A stretch of DNA of 64,000 nt, taken from Oryza sativa Japonica Group. Its lineage: Eukaryota; Streptophyta; Magnoliopsida; Poales; Poaceae. The stretch is from contig NC_089039.1 in NCBI RefSeq assembly GCF_034140825.1, forward strand, positions 26,299,001 to 26,363,000, in the 5' to 3' direction. Below, piece by piece: positions 20,282 through 31,720 of the stretch. The notes beneath the pieces are model-generated. The model searched no databases. It saw only the letters and a list, made by a program, of their open reading frames with translations, and had not been told where the DNA came from. Made by a program: the position numbers and the translations under genes. Numbering within the stretch: position 1 is the first letter of the stretch; every line of letters begins with the position of its first letter.

Positions 20282-21700
20282 TCAGCTGCGAACTCCATTC
20301 TCCAAGCTGCTCTTCTCCAAATCTCTCATGAACTCATCAAATGCCACTTCAGAAGACCCAGCCTCCTTGATGGCATCTAACGCCATGTCCCTCGTCTCCA
20401 CCAGCCTCTCCCTGAGCTTCCTCCCTTCCTCGGCCTCCATCACCAGCCTCACCTTAGCCTCCACTTCCTCGGCCTTCACCAACCCTCCTTCCTCGTACCC
20501 GTCAAGCGACACGGCGATCTTCATTTCCTCCACCATGATCACCTTGTTCATCGCCTGCTCCGCGTACAGCGGCCAGCATATCATCGGCAGCGCCGACATG
20601 ATCGCCTCCAGCGTCGAGTTCCACCCGCAGTGCGTCACGAACGCGCCTACCGCCTCGTGCTGCACCACCTCCGCCTGTGGCACCCAGTTCTTGACCACCA
20701 TGCCTCTGCCCTTCGTCCTCTCCAAGAACCCCGCCGGAAGCAGCCGCTCCAGGTCCGGCTCCGGTGATGTGGACTGCTCCTCCGGTGGGCTCCTCACGGT
20801 CCACAGGAATCGGTGGCCGGAGCTCTCCAGCCCATGAGCTAACTCCTTCAGCTGCGCCGCCGGGAACGCGCCCTGGCTGCCGAAGCAGAGGAACACGACG
20901 CTCCGTTGCGGCTGGGCGTCAAGCCACGCGAGGCACGCGTGCCTCTCGGCGCCGCTCCCTACCTTCTTGCGGGCGTCGACCAGTGGCCCGATGAAGTAGA
21001 CTCTCTGCTTGGGCTCGTTGGGCACGCAGACACCGGCGGCGAGCGCTTTCAGAGCCTTGGGCTCCAGCCAGTCGAAGCTGTTCACCAGCACGCCCTTCCC
21101 TTCCATCATCCGCTTGAACTGGTACAACCTGATCTTGGTCGTCTCGCTCTCCTTGTCCTTCACCGTCGCCAGCATGTCGACGTTGCGGATCGGCGGAATG
21201 CCGGGAAATCGGATGAGCGCCGCCTTATCCATCTCCCTCAACGACGGCGCGTTGCGGTAGTAATACGGGAGGTGGGAAAAGACGGCGAGGACGCTGGCCG
21301 GGGAGGGAAAGAAGAAGTAGGCGGGGATGGCGAGCTCGGCCGCGACGTCGAGCGCGTCGACGCAGAACATGTCGAGCAGGAGTGCGTCGACGGCGGGCAG
21401 CGAGCGGAGGAACTCGCGGAGCACGGGGTTGGCGAGCCGGAGCGTGTCGAGGTTGCGCTTGACATGGTGCGCGCCGGGGTCCGGGCTGGCCGGCGCCGGC
21501 AGGATGCGGAACGTGACGGAAGGGTTGCCCGCGGCGAGGCGCGCCATCGCGTCGGCCGACATGGCGTCGTTGTTGGGCGGATCGATCACCGCGACGATGA
21601 CGCCGAGGCCGCGGCGGCGCAGGTGCTTGGCTAGCTCCACCATGGGGTTCAGGTGGCCGACGCCCAGCGACGGGAACAGCACAAAGGTCTTTGTCGTCAT
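20282..21700 (-). CDS. UDP-glycosyltransferase D (family 1), tandem copy of C
   Basis: Intronless, 472 residues from the start [18 protein letters not shown]. The frame stays open 27 codons further upstream, but those residues are unlike the family and unlike gene C, so the inner Met is preferred. Catalytic His16, the LLLDMFC Asp and a PSPG box at about 339-382, worded exactly as in C, are all present. Differences from C cluster in the acceptor domain (for example [19 protein letters not shown] against [19 protein letters not shown]), the half that chooses the aglycone, so the two may have begun to differ in substrate. Function is inferred from family only. Confidence 0.93.
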   Translation of the reverse strand: MTTKTFVLFPSLGVGHLNPMVELAKHLRRRGLGVIVAVIDPPNNDAMSADAMARLAAGNPSVTFRILPAPASPDPGAHHVKRNLDTLRLANPVLREFLRSLPAVDALLLDMFCVDALDVAAELAIPAYFFFPSPASVLAVFSHLPYYYRNAPSLREMDKAALIRFPGIPPIRNVDMLATVKDKESETTKIRLYQFKRMMEGKGVLVNSFDWLEPKALKALAAGVCVPNEPKQRVYFIGPLVDARKKVGSGAERHACLAWLDAQPQRSVVFLCFGSQGAFPAAQLKELAHGLESSGHRFLWTVRSPPEEQSTSPEPDLERLLPAGFLERTKGRGMVVKNWVPQAEVVQHEAVGAFVTHCGWNSTLEAIMSALPMICWPLYAEQAMNKVIMVEEMKIAVSLDGYEEGGLVKAEEVEAKVRLVMEAEEGRKLRERLVETRDMALDAIKEAGSSEVAFDEFMRDLEKSSLENGVRS

Positions 21701-21779
21701 GGCTCGCTGCTGTTCCGAACTTCCGATCAAACGGGATGTAAAAAAGACGGAAACAAATGCCCTCAAATCGGACAGCCAC

Positions 21780-21790
21780 AAGTATATATA
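21780..21790 (-). promoter_or_regulatory. Possible TATA box of UGT D
   Basis: TCTATATATACT on the minus strand lies about 85 bp upstream of the preferred ATG. The equivalent spot before gene C lacks such a good TATA word, hinting that the two copies may be expressed differently. Confidence 0.4.
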
Positions 21791-21979
21791 GAGGGGTTGT
21801 ATGGTAAGCCATGGTGAGCAACGTTGACACGCCCCAATGTGACCTGCATAACCAACACAAATTTCACGTTGGCTTTATAAAGTTTTGGAGGAATTATGAG
21901 GACTACTCTTTCACTAAAGTCAGCAGTTCAGTAAACTGGTAGACGAGGAAGGAAGAGAGCTCACGTCTGGCGTATACTA

Positions 21980-22127
21980 CTTCCTTCGTTTCACAATGTA
22001 AGTCATTCTAGCTTTTTCATATTCATATTGACATTAATAAATCTAGATAAATATATATATCTAGATTCATTAACATCAATATGAAAGTGTAAAATGCTAA
22101 AATGATTATATTGTGAAACGGATGGAG
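21980..22127. mobile_element. Stowaway MITE (148 bp)
   Basis: Inverted ends CTTCCTTCGTTTCACAAT and ATTGTGAAACGGATGGAG with TA on both sides. The interior is palindromic around ATCTAGATAAATATATATAT, the classic Stowaway fold, with nearly full-length pairing. Confidence 0.85.
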
Positions 22128-22129
22128 TA

Positions 22130-23423
22130 CTGCACAAGATGGGATCACAGTATGATCATCACACGCAGGCAAGGCAGGATACACATCGATGGCTTCTAGT
22201 CGTTCGTCTGTGCCGCCACCAACTAACAGATGTGATTAAATTAATTGGCCGGTAGGCCTCGAGATTCACAAGCCTGATTGTTTTTAGGAACCGCCGTCAG
22301 TGGTGATGTCTACAGGAGTAAAATAAGGACACGACGAATCAGATAGAGATCGTGATAGAGTTTATTATTAGTCGGGAAAGTCAATTAGTCCGGTGATCGT
22401 GATACAGAGTTAGAAATAAAGTCATACGGGTTCACATCCTCTGCCTTTGTCCCATACTACAGCACCGAGCCCCGTAGGACAATCTTTAGCCCTTCTTTTC
22501 CAAGAAGAAAGAATCAGAAATGCATCCGATCGAAGGTGACCGACCACAACAAAAGCATTCAATGGACAAAGGCAAACGGCGTTTTCCCTGTAGGCTGTAG
22601 TCCTTCCTCCAACCAAAGCTCGACCGCTGTATCATTTTTATCCTGGAGATTAAAAAGAAAATCACATCTTCCCGTATTACTACAAACAGCGAGCAGTTGA
22701 ATACCGGCCGGGTAACTTGCTACAAAACGGATCCGAACCGAGCTACAACCTCTATCTCAAAATAAATATGGAGGGAATAATTAAGACAATTTTTGGAAAC
22801 CGATACGGAAGTATATCCAACGAAAACAAAAAAGACAAAAAAAAACTATTCGGAGCCATTAACTTGCAGCAGTTTTTTTTAAGATAATCCCTTCATTTTT
22901 TACACGGTTTGTAGCCCCGGCCGTTACATGCCCCATGTCGCCTTGTTGGGATTGGCTTCGTTATATTGTATTGGGAGGATTGAGGGTTACGTGTAGATGG
23001 TGCTGGATTTTTTTTTCATATGAGACATTACTCGTTTTGTGCATGTCGATTAAAAAGTCATTATTTTTTTTAAAAAAATTAATAAGATAGATTCATATGT
23101 GATATATGACTGACTATACACGAGCAAGTTCAAATTCCATCTATACAATTAGAAACCAAAATAATAAATTTGAATGTGAAAATCCACATTAAATTCATAG
23201 TGTATAAACAAAATAATAATTTTGAATGTGAAAATTCACATTAAATACAAAGTTAAATATGTTATTTTTGTATCAACTTGTATAAGTTAAATTAGTTGGA
23301 TTGGACATTTTCTAATACAACAATGAATCTAGACAGACTTTTGTCTAAATTCGTTGTACTTAAAAATATCACATCTAATACTAATACTAGATTATTTTTT
23401 TTGGACGGAGGAAGTATATGGTA
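22130..23423. other. Intergenic repeat-rich region, no gene seen
   Basis: No coding signal. It includes a partial foldback element (about 23007-23300) and the right half of a Stowaway ending GGACGGAGGAAG at about 23413. Confidence 0.45.
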
Positions 23424-23653
23424 CTACCTCCGTCCCATATTAATTGTAGTTGTGGATTTCTGTGTTCAACGTTTGACCGCCCGTCTTATCTAAAAAATAT
23501 AAAAAATTTAAAAGAAATTAGTCACACATAAAGTACTATGCATGTTTTATTATCTAATAACAACAAAAATACGAATCATATTTTTTTCAAATAAAACGGA
23601 CGGTCAAATGTGGTATATAAGTAGTGCAAAACTACTTTTTGAGACAGAGGTAG
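23424..23653. mobile_element. Mariner/Stowaway-superfamily MITE (230 bp)
   Basis: Starts CTACCTCCGTCCCATATTAA and ends ACTTTTTGAGACAGAGGTAG, with TA flanking each end. The inner words GTTTGACCGCCCGTCTTAT and AAATAAAACGGACGGTCAAA form an inverted pair shared with the other MITEs of this type in the window. Confidence 0.7.
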
Positions 23654-24025
23654 TATTCAAATAGTTATTATATATATATTTAAAAAACTGACATGATATA
23701 TCAATATAATATATGTCATTCCATAAACATTTAAATTCAAATTTAATATATGAGTAATAAATATAAAATAACAAATTTAACTTTTTTTGGGGGGAAATTT
23801 AACTCATCTACATGTACTATCTTCTGAGACTGGTGGTATCATTTCTGATCCTGGAGATTAAAAAAAAAACGCATCTACCGTATTACGAACAGCGAGCAGG
23901 AACGTTCACGTGTGAGTACTAACTGGCCTGCTGGGTTAGGGACAAAAAATCTGAACTGAAGTGACAATTCCTGAAACGGTTATTCTGGGACGGAGGGCAC
24001 ATGTAGATGGATAGGGTGATAAATA

Positions 24026-24239
24026 ATTCCTCCGTTTTAAAATGTAGGTATTTTTAAGGTTGGTACTGGTATTTAAAAAAGTATGTGAGAATGATTAGAG
24101 AAGGTGTGTAATTGGTTGAAAAGAAAAAGTAGGTGAAGGAGAATGATTGTGATTGGTTGAGAGGAGGTAGTTGGAAAAATAGCTTCATTTTGGGACAAGG
24201 TACTGTGCTAAAAATAGCTATATTTTAGGACTGAGAAAG
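24026..24239. mobile_element. Stowaway-like MITE (about 214 bp)
   Basis: Left end ATTCCTCCGTTTTAAAATG and right end ATTTTAGGACTGAGAAAG are imperfect inverted repeats with TA outside. The interior has two copies of GATTGGTTGA. Confidence 0.5.
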
Positions 24240-24337
24240 TACTATAGTGATGAATTTTTAACCTACCAGAGGATATCTTCTTGTTTATATCGTGTGTATG
24301 AAGATAGATGAATATATGATATGCCACTGCATAATAG

Positions 24338-24670
24338 TTCGCGTAAAGAAAAATTTTTGGGTGTCACATCGGATGTTTGACCGAACGTCGGAAGGGCTTT
24401 TCGGACACGTATGAAAAAAATAATTTCATAACACGCCTGGAAACCGCAAGACGAATCTCTTGAGCCTAATTAATCCGTCATTAGCGTATGTGCGTTACTG
24501 TAGCACTTATGGCTAATCATGGATTAATTAGGCTCAAAAGATTCGTCTCACGATTTCCCCCCTAATTATATAATTAGTTTTTTATTTATCTATATTTAAT
24601 GCTTCATGCATGTGTTCAAAGATTCGATGTGATATTTTTGGGAAAAAAATTTAGGAACTAAACGGGGTCT
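24338..24670. mobile_element. Rice MITE ending in AACTAAACGGGGTCT
   Basis: Contains the words GTGTCACATCGGATGTTTGA, GTAGCACTTATGGCTAATCA, TTAATTAGGCTCAAAAGATT and AACTAAACGGGG, a common rice MITE. The left end (GCGTAAAGAAAAATTTTTGG) lacks the usual terminal motif and may be truncated. Confidence 0.6.
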
Positions 24671-25085
24671 AAACCTATAAGCTAAAATTGGATCTGCACG
24701 TTAGAAAAAAAACAATTTTTACTGGAACTATGCGTTAAATTGGGAGTCAAATTTGTTTGTTTTTTAATTGTATAAATTAATTTTATTTTTTCTTATTTGT
24801 ATAGTGATATATCACATATATCGATCTAACTTATTAAATTAAACGATAATTTTTTTATAGTATTTTAGACAACACAAAAAATTAAAAGACAAATAGATGT
24901 TGGATTGAGATCCTCTGACTTAAAAGCCACCGTGCCTTTATCATGTTGATACGTGAATTCATGGTTTATCACATCACGTGTCAATGATAAAATACTTATT
25001 TTAAAGTTTATCGGACTCATATAACAATAACAAAGATACATAGTATGTTTGAATTGAAGGTAGATGTGCCAGATCCATAGGTGCC

Positions 25086-25731
25086 CTAGTGAGACTGTCG
25101 GCTGTCTGCATCCAACAGGAACTCGGCAAACGCCGCGCGCGACGATCCGCCGTCGCCCCATGCAACGGCTGCGGCTTCCTTGTGCGTCGTGACCCGCGCC
25201 CTGAGTTGGTTGCCTGCCTCGGATTCCATGACCAGCCTCACCTTGGCCTCGACCTCCTCTGCCGTGACAAGGCCCTGCTGCCACCCGACCATCTCCACAG
25301 CGATGCCCATGTCCTCCACCATGAGAACCTTGTTCATCTTCTGCTCAGAGTAGAGCGGCCAGCACAGCATTGGCACACCCGCGGTGATCCCCTCCAGCAC
25401 CGAGTTCCATCCAGAGTGCGTCACGAACGCGCCAGTCGCCCGGTGATGGAGCACGTCCACCTGCGGCGCCCATTGCTTGACTACGGCGCCCTGGCCACTG
25501 GTTCGCTCCAAGAACCCCGCCGGGAGGAGCGCTTCGAGGTCCGGATCGGCCCGAGGGTCGTATGGTTTCTCCGGATCGTTATTGACGACGATGGGGGCGC
25601 GCACTACCCACAGAAACCGGTGGCCGGATTTCTCTAGCCCGACGGCAATCTCCTTGAGCTGCTTTTTGGAGTGGTTGCCCGTGCCGGTGCTACCAAAGCA
25701 GAGGAACACGACGCTGCGGTCCGGTTGCCGG
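25086..25731 (-). pseudogene. UDP-glycosyltransferase E, 3' half
   Basis: C-terminal half of a UGT cut by a copia retrotransposon. It begins at the codon pair for Arg-Gln in [17 protein letters not shown] and runs to the stop at 25086. The 5' half is at 30541-31357, and the two meet in frame once one copy of the 5-bp target duplication is discounted. The PSPG box ([10 protein letters not shown]...) is complete in length, but the near-invariant HCGWNS reads HSGWNS. Closest relatives are genes F and G. The gene cannot make a normal enzyme in this haplotype. Confidence 0.9.
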
Positions 25732-25935
25732 TGTGAAACTATATTGTATACATGCGTGTGAGATCTGTTAGATTGGATAAGATAGAGTTTGTTAGGTTGT
25801 TAGCCTCTTCTATCCATCAAAACAGACTGCATGCTATATGGATGTAAAAACCACGGTGATGGTTGTTATCACCATATATTAACAAAGGTGCGGCCTCTAA
25901 CGAGGTTCAACGCTTCTGCACCTCTGATTTTCACA
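25732..25935 (+). repeat. Left LTR of the copia element
   Basis: 204 bp, TG...CA bounded, almost identical to the right LTR. Transcription of the element would start here, on the strand opposite to UGT E. Confidence 0.95.
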
Positions 25936-28900
25936 TGGTATCAGAGCCTATCCATCCACAAAATCGCATCTAATCCAACTCATGGCGAGTTCGTCGAAGA
26001 CGGCGGCCGGGAATCCTCTCGGCGGGAACGCGATCTCGGAGAAACTCTCCAAATCAAACCATGCGCTATGGAAAGCGCAGGTCATGGCGGCTGTACGAGG
26101 AGCTCGCCTTGAGGGGCATCTCACCGGTGCCACCAAAACTCCCAACGCCCTGATCACGACGACAGCAGGCGACAAGGGAGAGAAAGAAGTCACTGTTCGC
26201 AATCCAGAATTTGATGATTGGGTTGCAACCGATCAGCAGGTTCTAGGATTCCTGCTCTCCACCCTAGCTAGAGACGTTCTGGCACAGGTGGCCACCTGCG
26301 GCACGGCTGCAGCAGCATGGCAGATGCTGGAGGAGATGTACTCCTCCGTCACGAGGGCGCGCTTCATCAACACTCGCATCGCTCTCTCCAACACCAAGAA
26401 GGGCACTCTCTCCATCAACGAGTATGTCTCCAAGATGAAGGCCCTCGCTGATGAGATGACGGCTGCCGGCAAGATCGTTGATGACGATGATCTCATCTCC
26501 TACATCATCGCCGGCCTCGACGACACGTATGAACCTGTCATCTCCACCATCGTTGGCAAGGACACCATGACGCTGGGAGAAGCCTACTCTCAGCTGCTCA
26601 GCTTTGAGCAGCGTCTCGCGCTTCGTCACGGTGGAGACTCTTCTGTCAATTTGGCGAACCGAGGACGTGGCGGTGGTGGAGGACAACAACGCGGCGGCAA
26701 CACCGGCAACGGCGGCCGCGGCCGTGGCGGCAACAACAATGGCGCTAACCGCGGCAGGGGACGCGGCAACAATGGCGGCGCACGACCACCGGGAGGCGTC
26801 GACAACAGACCTAAATGTCAACTCTGTTACAAGAGGGGACACACGGTAATCAACTGCTGGTATCGCTATGATGAAGATTTTGTTCCCGATGAAAAATATG
26901 CAGGATCGGCAACATCTTATGGGATTGATACAAATTGGTACGTCGACACGAGTGCGACGGACCATGTGACTGGCGAACTGGACAAGCTCACGGTTCGCGA
27001 TCGCTACAAGGGGCAAGATCAAGTTCACACCGCAAGCGGTGCAGGTATGGAAATTAGTCATATTGGTCATTCTACTGTTAGAACCCCAAATCGTGATATT
27101 CATCTTCGCAATATCCTATATGTTCCCAATGCAAATAAGAATCTTGTTTCTGCCAATAGACTTGTCTCTGATAATTCTGCTTACATGGAGCTTTACTCTA
27201 AATATTTTAATCTTAAGGATCTGGCCACGAAGAAACTTCTGTTTAGGGGACCATGCCGGGGGCGACTGTACGCTCTTCCATCTTCATCACCTCATGAACG
27301 TCCTCGTCCTCTAAAAGAAGCCTTTGGAGCCATCAAGCCATCCTTTGAGCGATGGCACAGTCGCCTGGGTCATCCAGCCTCTCCAATTGTGGAGAAAGTC
27401 ATTAGCAAAAATAATCTTCCTTGTTTAGCTGAGTCAAATAAACAGTCGGTTTGTGATGCATGTCAACAGGGTAAAAGTCATCAATTGCCCTATTCTAGAT
27501 CTTCTAGTATGTCGAGTCATCCTTTGGAACTTATTTATTCTGATGTTTGGGGTCCTGCCCTCACTTCTGTTGGGGGCAAACAATATTATGTGAGCTTTAT
27601 TGGTGATTATAGTAAATTTACTTGGCTTTATTTGATTAAGCATAAGTCTGAAGTCATCCAAAAGTTTCATGAATTCCAAGCTCTTGTTGAACGTTTGTTT
27701 AATAGGAAGATAATAGCCATGCAATCCGACTGGGGAGGTGAATATGAAAAACTTCACTCCTTCTTTACAAAGATAGGAATCACACATCACGTTTCTTGTC
27801 CACATACTCATCAACAAAATGGCTCAGCTGAACGAAAGCATAGACATATAGTAGAAGTTGGTCTCACCCTTCTTGCATATTCTTCCATGCCTCTAAAATT
27901 TTGGGATGAAGCTTTTCAAGCCGCTGTGTATCTTATTAATAGGACACCTACAAAACTACTTCAGTTCCTCACACCGCTTGAGCACTTGTTTAATCAAACC
28001 CCAGATTATAGTTCTCTCCGGGTGTTCGGCTGTGCTTGTTGGCCACATCTGAGACCCTATAATACACACAAACTTCAGTTCAGATCAAAGCAGTGCACTT
28101 TTTTGGGGTACAGCACACTACACAAGGGGTTCAAGTGTCTTGATCCCTCCACAGGTCGTGTCTATATATCCCGTGATGTTATCTTTGATGAAACAAATTT
28201 TCCCTTTGCTAAACTTCACACAAACGCCGGTGCTAGACTTCGTTCAGAAATTTTATTGCTTCCTTCACATCTCCTAAATCCAACATCAAATCCTGGGGAA
28301 CAACAGCTAGATGACAATATGGCTAATATTCCTGTTAATCCTGCTAATCAAATTTTTGGAAGCAATGTGCAGCCTGTTTCTGCAGAAAATGATGAAGCAG
28401 ATGATTCTTCCGGTGCCACAGAAAATCTGGCTGAACAGATCCATCAGGATACCGCTGCATCACCGTCTGCATCAGATACCGCTGCCAGTCAACCCGGCGC
28501 TGCCACATCCCTGGACGTGGTACATTTTCCTGCCTCTCCTGACGTGATGACGCATCACTCGGCCGACAGCTCTTCGCCGAGCCAACCTAGTCACGCCACC
28601 GCGACGCCTGCCAGCAATGATGATGTCCCGTCACCATCACACATCTCTGCATCCGAGCCGTTCGCGACAGGGGAGGAAGTGACTCAAGCGCCGTCTCGCC
28701 CAACTACTCGTCTGCAAAGAGGTATTCGAAAAGAGAAGGTATATACCGATGGCACAGTTAAATACAAGAATACCTTTCTTACTGTGACTGGTGAACCAAA
28801 AAATTTAACTGATGCTTTGCAAAATACAAACTGGAAAAAGGCTATGGATATAGAGTATGAGGCTTTGATGAATAATAAAACTTGGCACCTAGTTCCACCT

Positions 28901-30336
28901 AAGCAAGGTAGAAATGTTATAGACTGCAAGTGGGTCTATAAAATTAAAAGAAAACAAGATGGAAGTCTAGACAGGTATAAAGCTCGCCTAGTTGCAAAGG
29001 GATTTAAACAGAGATACGGTATAGATTATGAAGATACTTTCAGTCCAGTAGTCAAAGCTGCTACTATCAGGATTGTCTTGTCTATTGCTGTGTCTAGGGG
29101 TTGGTGCATGAGACAACTAGATGTACAGAATGCCTTTCTTCATGGATTCCTTGAAGAAGAGGTATACATGAAACAACCACCAGGATATGAGGATGAATCT
29201 TTTCCTGGATATGTGTGCAAGCTTGATAAAGCCCTTTATGGGCTAAAGCAAGCTCCAAGGGCATGGTATTCCAGGCTCAGCAAGAAATTATATGATCTTG
29301 GTTTTCAAGGATCAAAAGGGGATACATCTTTATTCTTTTATAACAAAGGAGGACTAATCATATTTGTTCTTATCTATGTTGATGATATAATAGTCACTAG
29401 CTCCAGACAGGAGGCAGTGTCAGCTCTTCTGCAGGATTTGAAAAAGGAGTTTGCCCTGAAAGATTTGGGAGATCTTCATTACTTCCTGGGTATAGAAGTA
29501 AACAAGGTAACAGATGAAATAATTCTTACACAGGATAAATATGCTTGTGATCTCCTGAGAAGGGTAAATATGTTTGATTGTAAACCAGTAAGTACACCGT
29601 TGTCTACTAGTGAGAAATTATCTGCTCATGAGGGTGACTTACTAGGGCCTCTGGATGCAACAAATTATAGAAGTGTAGTTGGTGCTCTTCAGTATCTAAC
29701 CCTGACTAGACCAGACATTGCCTTTCCAGTTAACAAAGTCTGTCAATTTCTTCATGCACCAACCACTGTTCATTGGGCTGCAGTTAAGAGAATCTTAAGA
29801 TATTTGAAACAGTGTACTAAACTTGGGTTGAAACTATGCAAGTCCAAGTCTATGCTTGTTAGTGCTTATTCAGATGCAGACTGGGCAGGATCTCTTGATG
29901 ATAGAAGATCAACTGGAGGTTTTGCAGTTTTTTTGGGAGATAATCTTGTATCTTGGTGTGCACGCAAACAAGCTACAGTTTCCAGGTCTAGTACTGAATC
30001 AGAATACAAAGCTCTTGCTAATGCTACAGCAGAAATTATGTGGGTACAGACTTTATTGACAGAATTACAAGTGCAGAGTCCGCCTATGGCCAAGTTGTGG
30101 TGTGATAATTTGGGAGCTAAGTATCTTTCTTCTAATCCTGTTTTTCATGCCAGAACAAAGCATATAGAAGTTGACTATCATTTTGTTCGAGAAAGAGTAT
30201 CTCAGAAACTATTAGAGATTGATTTTGTACCTACAGGAGATCAAGTTGCTGATGGTTTTACCAAGGCTTTGCCTGTAAGACAGTTAGAGAACTTTAAGCA
30301 CAATCTCAACCTGGGAAGGTTGTGATTGAGGGGGGC

Positions 30337-30540
30337 TGTGAAACTATATTGTATACATGCGTGTGAGATCTGTTAGATTGGATAAGATAGAGTTTGTTAG
30401 GTTGTTAGCCTCTTCTATCCATCAAAACAGACTGCATGCTATATGGATGTAAAAACCACGGTGATGGTTGTTATCACCATATATTAACAAAGGTGCGGCC
30501 ACTAACGAGGTTCAACGCTTCTGCACCTCTGATTTTCACA
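30337..30540 (+). repeat. Right LTR of the copia element
   Basis: 204 bp, directly after the polypurine tract. Abuts the 5' half of UGT E. Confidence 0.95.
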
Positions 30541-31357
30541 GCCGGTCGAGCCATGCGAGGCACTCGTGCCTCTCGGCTGTCTCTCTCCTCTCGCCGGCCT
30601 TCTCGATCAATGGCCCGACGCAGTAGAACGGCGGCAACGCCGCCGGGTCGCCGTGACGGCGCGCGTCCCTGAGCGCGTTCACCACCCGTGCCTCGAGCGA
30701 CTCGAACGTGTTCATCAGGAAGCCATTGGAGTCTTGAATATCCCTGTGAAACAAATCCACGATGGCCTTGTACACTTCGCTCTCCGGGTCCTCGAGAAGT
30801 TCCTCATAGAGGTAAGAAACCGGAATGGGTGGGAGGCCAGGGAGCTCGAGAGGGGTGTCTCCTAGCTCCCTGAAGCTTGGCTGACCCTCTGCACGGATCA
30901 ATGGAAGCTGGAGGTGGATGGCGAAGGCGCTGGCGTTCCCTGGGTGGAAGACGTAGCCGGGAACGTTGAGCCTCTTGGCAACGTCGAGGGCTTCTACGGA
31001 CAGAGGGTCCACGACGAGGGCGTGTGCACCACCGGGAGGCATGGAGCACAGGAAGTCATGGAGGCACTCATTGTGTCGCCTCACGAGGTCCAAGTACCCG
31101 AGGAGGGAGAAGTCGTTGTCTTTGGTGGTGATGGCCGGAGGGAGCTCGACGCGTGGGAGCCTGTGGAAGCGTATGGCGGGCTTGGATGAGATGGCACGGT
31201 CGACGGTGGCAGGGAAGGCGATGTGCTGCTGGAAGACGGGGTCGATGAGTGCGACGGTGATGGCGTAGCCGCGGTCGATGAGCTCGTCGGCGAACTGCAT
31301 CATGGGGAGGAAGTGGCTGACGGAGAGGCCGGGGTAGAGAACCATGGTCTTCTTCAT
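30541..31357 (-). pseudogene. UDP-glycosyltransferase E, 5' half
   Basis: N-terminal acceptor domain of UGT E, starting MKKTMVLYPGLSVSHFLPMM with the catalytic His15 and an Asp in ALVVDPLSVEALD, ending at HECLAWLDR where the copia element interrupts. The codons remain clean, which fits a recent insertion. A short upstream leader (31358-31486) ends at a MITE. Any transcript from its promoter would read into the retrotransposon antisense strand and most likely end there. Confidence 0.9.
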
Positions 31358-31486
31358 GGTGGCTTTGAATTTTTCTGGCTAGTTTGTACTGTGGAGGCAC
31401 TGGAGGGTAGACTGTAGAGTGGTCTCCCGACCTACCTCTGGCTCGTTTGATTGAGGGGAGAAGAGAACTAGATTGCCCCATATATA

Positions 31487-31720
31487 CTCCCTCCGCCCTA
31501 AAAAAAGTTAAACTCTGGATTTGCGTGTCCAACTTTAACTATCCGTCTTATATGAAATTTTTTTATAATTCGTATTTTTATTGTTGTTAGATGATAAAAC
31601 ATGATTAATACTTTGTGCATGACTTGTCTTTTTATTTTTTTTATAATTTTTTCAAATAAAACGGACGGTCAAACATTGGGCGCGGATACCAGGGTTTATC
31701 TTTTTTTGGGACGGAGGGAG
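31487..31720. mobile_element. Mariner-type MITE (234 bp) upstream of UGT E
   Basis: Ends CTCCCTCCGCCCTAAAAAAA and TTTTTTTGGGACGGAGGGAG, TA on both sides. Near-identical in length and wording to the copy at 44301-44534. It sits about 130 bp from the start codon, within the likely promoter. Confidence 0.85.

Larger units (their letters stand above)
19972..21905. repeat. Segmental tandem duplication, unit 2 (with UGT D)
   Basis: Second unit of the duplication described for 17155-19170. The lower boundary is sharp at the minisatellite; the upper boundary fades near 21905, after matching words such as ACACAAATTTCACGTTGGCTT. Confidence 0.85.
25732..30540 (+). mobile_element. Ty1/copia LTR retrotransposon, looks whole, inserted in UGT E
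   Basis: Two 204-bp direct LTRs beginning TGTGAAACT and ending TTTTCACA are flanked by a perfect 5-bp target duplication GCCGG (25727-25731 and 30541-30545). A primer site TGGTATCAGAGCC, complementary to initiator tRNA-Met, follows the left LTR; a purine tract GAGGGGGG precedes the right one. One open frame of 1447 codons (25982-30325) carries, in order, a gag-like region with a Gly/Arg-rich stretch and a CCHC-type knuckle, protease, the integrase region (WHSRLGHP), reverse transcriptase (YVDDI) and RNase H, the copia order. The LTRs differ at about one position, implying insertion perhaps a few hundred thousand years ago or less. Confidence 0.96.
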
